A stretch of 25,781 nt of DNA from a virus. The stretch covers positions 1 through 25,781 of the IMG/VR virus record IMGVR_UViG_3300025030_000387. One strand, written 5' to 3'. Under the pieces are notes generated by a model. It was not told the DNA's origin, ran no database searches, and saw nothing but the letters and a program-made list of their open reading frames with translations. The stretch's first letter is position 1. The number at the start of each line of letters is the position of its first letter. This document shows positions 23,207 to 25,781 of this stretch, in pieces. The translations under genes and the position numbers were made by a program.

Positions 23207-25369
23207 CTATATAATATTGTAAACATTATATATATTAAACTTATCTAATGTCTCGATAAAATCTTTAATTAACCAAGGTTGTTTCTTACCATCTTGAATG
23301 GTAAAATCTACATTTAATTTAATATTTAAAGTTTCATTAAGATATTTTTCTACTAAATATATTATAGGATATAAAGTTTTATATATTTCATTATTAATAT
23401 TTTCATCTGTAAATTTAATAGGTGAGTATACTTTATCTTTGTATAATTCTGGCAATTCTTTTAAATAATTATATTTTACGTCAGACAAAGTATCTAATAT
23501 ATTATTTAATTTATTTGTTGCATTTACAAAATCATATCTTAATAATGGTTTACTATTTTCAATATTTCTAAAAGATAAATTTATTTCAGAATTACTAAAC
23601 ATTATTGGAAATTCATATTTTACTTCATATCCTCTATTATTAGTTATTTTATAAGAATCATTAGTTTCATACATATAAACATTATTTTCTAAACATAAAC
23701 TTATTACAATTAATTTACAATTGCCTTTATATTGTTCAAATCCATTATAATAATAATTTTTTTCTATAGGATTTATTTCATGTAAATATTTTCTTATCCC
23801 ATGTATAATAAATTCAATGCCTCTATAATCTTTAAAATATAATAGATTACATTTGTCATCTAAAATATAATTATTTTTATACTCAATAATTTTATCTGTA
23901 TTATTATCAAAAAACTTTGTTATTTTATTAAGAATTAATTTAAAATCATTGCGTTCTTTATTTATTTCTTTTATTAAATGTTTCTGTTTTTCTCTTTCTA
24001 TTTTTTGTATTCTTATTTTTTCTGAAATTGATTTTTTCTTATATCTTATAATACCTTTATTTATTGCATTTGTAATAAATCTAACTATATCAGATTCGTT
24101 ATTGTTATCTAATATATCTATCACTAAATTATTATATTTATTATACATATCTTCAATACGATCTTTCCAAATATAAATTGATGCACAACTATCATGCCAA
24201 TATTCTTTTAATGATATACTGTATAAATAACTATTTTCAATATTATTTTTACTAATACTTAAATATAACCCATCTATATATTTATTTTTATTTTCAATCA
24301 AAGAACATAGTCTATTTGCTATATTATAATATGGTGCTAAGTTATTTATTTTTATCATCATATCTTTTATCAATGTAGTAAATTCATCTTTTACATATTT
24401 ATAAATTTCAAATTGTTTTTCTTTTAAATATGTATTTTTAATTAATATTGCATTATATTTAATATTCTTATATTTTCTACCTAATTTTATTTTTTCCAAA
24501 GAAAAATATTTATTATCATTAAATAATTCCGATGCTAATTTTTCAAATAAATTAACTTTATAATTTACGTAATCTTCATAAATAGGAGTACATTTTTTAT
24601 TTGATAATATTTCAAAAATTAAATTCTTATCTTCTGATTCAGAGTAATCAATAAAATCTGTAATACTTTCAATATCTATTTTATCCTTCTTATAATTAAT
24701 TATCTCTTCCCAAAACCAATCTAATTTTTGAATCCTTTCTTTTAATTTATCACTAACATCACTGTTCTTGAATAAATTCTCTTTGTGTCTGCCAATTGTT
24801 TCATGATATAAATCACCCTTCTTAACATTAAAACACTTACCATCATAAAACAATGCATTAAACACAGGTAATTTATCCTTGCTCATTAATTTCTTAATAT
24901 CAATTTCAACCACAATATTCTTTAATTCTAACCATATATCTATGTAATCTTTTAACTTCTTCTCATTACTAAATTTCATTTCAAAATAAATCACATTACC
25001 ACACTCAGTTTTAATAGTTACATCTGGTCTATATATTCTATCTCCAACAGTATAAGATTGCTCAACTAATATTTCTTTACAAACATATTCTCTTTCCTTA
25101 TCAGATACTACTCTAAATTTATCTCCTAATTCTAAGAATTTATGTTTGAACCACCAATGGATCATACTTTCACTCGTACACTTACTTGCATCTATATGTG
25201 CAAAATGAGCAGTTATTAATTTTGAATTTGTTGCTTTTGGTATTACTTCTGATCCACATAAAGGACAATAATATTTTTCCTTGTTATTTTTTACTTCAAT
25301 CTCATTAATAGTGACAATATCATTATTTGTATTTTTGGCAAACCATAAATTAATGTTGCTATTTAACAA
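23207..25369 (-). CDS. CoiA-like nuclease with a long C-terminal extension
   Basis: A 720-residue protein with a TTG start 9 bases after AGGAGG. The N-terminus has a zinc site (YYCPLCGSEVIPK, Cys35/38, with HFAH at 55-58) and a helix with MIHWWFKHKFLEL. The nuclease motif is RIYRPDVTIK (Asp116) followed by IYFEMKFS (Glu130, Lys132), a D...ExK pattern. This order is that of competence CoiA-like nuclease proteins, about 330-400 residues long in bacteria. Here about 580 further, Lys/Asn-rich, mostly helical residues follow without recognisable motifs. It leads the operon with the RNA polymerase, 15 bases upstream of it. Possible roles are DNA processing or defence against competing DNA. Confidence 0.75.
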   Translation of the reverse strand: MLNSNINLWFAKNTNNDIVTINEIEVKNNKEKYYCPLCGSEVIPKATNSKLITAHFAHIDASKCTSESMIHWWFKHKFLELGDKFRVVSDKEREYVCKEILVEQSYTVGDRIYRPDVTIKTECGNVIYFEMKFSNEKKLKDYIDIWLELKNIVVEIDIKKLMSKDKLPVFNALFYDGKCFNVKKGDLYHETIGRHKENLFKNSDVSDKLKERIQKLDWFWEEIINYKKDKIDIESITDFIDYSESEDKNLIFEILSNKKCTPIYEDYVNYKVNLFEKLASELFNDNKYFSLEKIKLGRKYKNIKYNAILIKNTYLKEKQFEIYKYVKDEFTTLIKDMMIKINNLAPYYNIANRLCSLIENKNKYIDGLYLSISKNNIENSYLYSISLKEYWHDSCASIYIWKDRIEDMYNKYNNLVIDILDNNNESDIVRFITNAINKGIIRYKKKSISEKIRIQKIEREKQKHLIKEINKERNDFKLILNKITKFFDNNTDKIIEYKNNYILDDKCNLLYFKDYRGIEFIIHGIRKYLHEINPIEKNYYYNGFEQYKGNCKLIVISLCLENNVYMYETNDSYKITNNRGYEVKYEFPIMFSNSEINLSFRNIENSKPLLRYDFVNATNKLNNILDTLSDVKYNYLKELPELYKDKVYSPIKFTDENINNEIYKTLYPIIYLVEKYLNETLNIKLNVDFTIQDGKKQPWLIKDFIETLDKFNIYNVYNII

Positions 25370-25395
25370 TAATAGTTTCCTCCTTTAATTAAAAT

Positions 25396-25410
25396 TATTA
25401 TATTTATAAT
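25396..25410 (-). promoter_or_regulatory. Candidate phage promoter (TATAAATA type), third copy
   Basis: ATTATAAATATAATA, 15 bases identical to the copies at 2008-2024 and 13068-13084. It lies about 10 bases before the AAAGGAGG of the CoiA-like gene, so the transcript leader would be very short. Confidence 0.5.
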
Positions 25411-25415
25411 ATGAT

Positions 25416-25445
25416 TAGTACAAGAGATATTTCACCCTTGTACTA
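25416..25445 (-). terminator. Inverted repeat upstream of the polymerase operon (weak terminator or operator)
   Basis: TAGTACAAG and CTTGTACTA (25437-25445 with 25416-25424) form a 9-bp stem with a 12-base loop. It follows the stop of the partial gene by 19 bases. There is no T tract, and the TATAAATA motif starts 6 bases further on, so a regulatory site is as likely as a terminator. Confidence 0.4.
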
Positions 25446-25464
25446 TACTAATCTACCTAACCAA

Positions 25465-25781
25465 TTAACTAATCTCAGGTATTTGTTCTTTTATGTATTT
25501 GTAAACTTGCCATTGTGTTAAATTAGGAGAAGCAGTCATGGGATATAATTTTCTCCAATCTGCATTTTTAATTAATTCAATAATTTCATTTTTATACTTT
25601 TCATTATATACTTTAATACAAAATTCTTTAGCATATTGATTTTCATATTTTACTTCATTTCCTATTCCACTATTGCCATCTTTATATCCTCCCCATGCAC
25701 ATATTCTTATATCATAATCTTTTACTTGTTTATTTCCTAACCTAATTTCAATAATTTCAACATCTTTAAGTTTATTATTAG
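25465..25781 (-). CDS. Hypothetical protein, C-terminal 105 residues (5' part outside window)
   Basis: An open frame enters from the right edge and ends at TAA 25465-25467. The sequence includes YDIRICAWGGYKDGNSGIGN, YAKEFCIKVYNEKYKNEI and ASPNLTQWQVYKYIKEQIPE. Codon choice matches the neighbouring genes. I do not recognise the family. Confidence 0.6.
   Translation of the reverse strand, partial: NNKLKDVEIIEIRLGNKQVKDYDIRICAWGGYKDGNSGIGNEVKYENQYAKEFCIKVYNEKYKNEIIELIKNADWRKLYPMTASPNLTQWQVYKYIKEQIPEIS

Noticed and set aside
1-25781. Plus-strand ORFs of 60-109 codons scattered across the window
   Set aside because: All lie antisense to well-supported minus-strand genes or the intron, mostly lack ribosome binding sites and show low-complexity translations typical of AT-rich shadows.

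Overview
This window is a 25.8 kb piece of a very AT-rich, double-stranded DNA tailed-phage (or prophage) genome. Its host is probably a low-GC Firmicute of the Clostridium type. That guess rests on base composition, on strong AGGAGG ribosome binding sites, on frequent TTG starts and on the protein families present. Every gene I can support lies on the minus strand, so transcription runs from high to low coordinates. TAA, TAG and TGA all act as ordinary stops.

Layout in transcription order. At 25781-19179 there is a partial unknown gene, then a CoiA-like nuclease (TTG start), a 935-residue RNA polymerase of the QDE-1/YonO (cellular RdRP-like) two-barrel class, a zinc-ribbon protein and a small basic protein. 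At 19115-14567 there is a PIN-PhoH ATPase, an inserted HNH endonuclease with Myb-like repeats, a calcineurin-like metallophosphoesterase and a 94-residue protein. At 14491-10225 there is a holin-like protein, a ClpP-like protease, several small proteins, a PD-(D/E)XK nuclease, and a zinc-finger protein in the terminase-small-subunit position. At 10198-573 lies the packaging and head module: terminase large subunit, portal, a DUF5659-like small protein, a second Myb-repeat endonuclease, a small zinc protein, a scaffold/protease candidate, a decoration candidate and the major capsid protein. A further truncated endonuclease runs off the left edge.

The head module carries an unusual number of layers between gene and protein. 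The capsid gene is split by an ORF-less group IA intron at 634-1067; the continuous 309-residue reading is an artefact, and splicing restores 19 C-terminal residues. The terminase gene carries a 143-residue class 3 mini-intein exactly in its Walker A loop. The same terminase gene needs a +1 frameshift at a GGGGU-CGA-UAG site near its N-terminus. The portal and scaffold genes lack a well-spaced canonical start and share an AUA at the same distance from AGGAGG.

Regulation. A 15-17 bp sequence containing TATAAATA, the core of T4-type late promoters, is repeated exactly in three intergenic regions: before the capsid gene, before the 12.9 kb nuclease, and before the CoiA-RNA polymerase operon. A shorter match precedes the 11.7-12.4 kb gene. 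Seven intrinsic-terminator-like hairpins are visible on the minus strand. Three endonuclease genes each begin just after one of them, which suggests insertion at sites that spare phage transcription. No tRNA, CRISPR array or insertion sequence was found.
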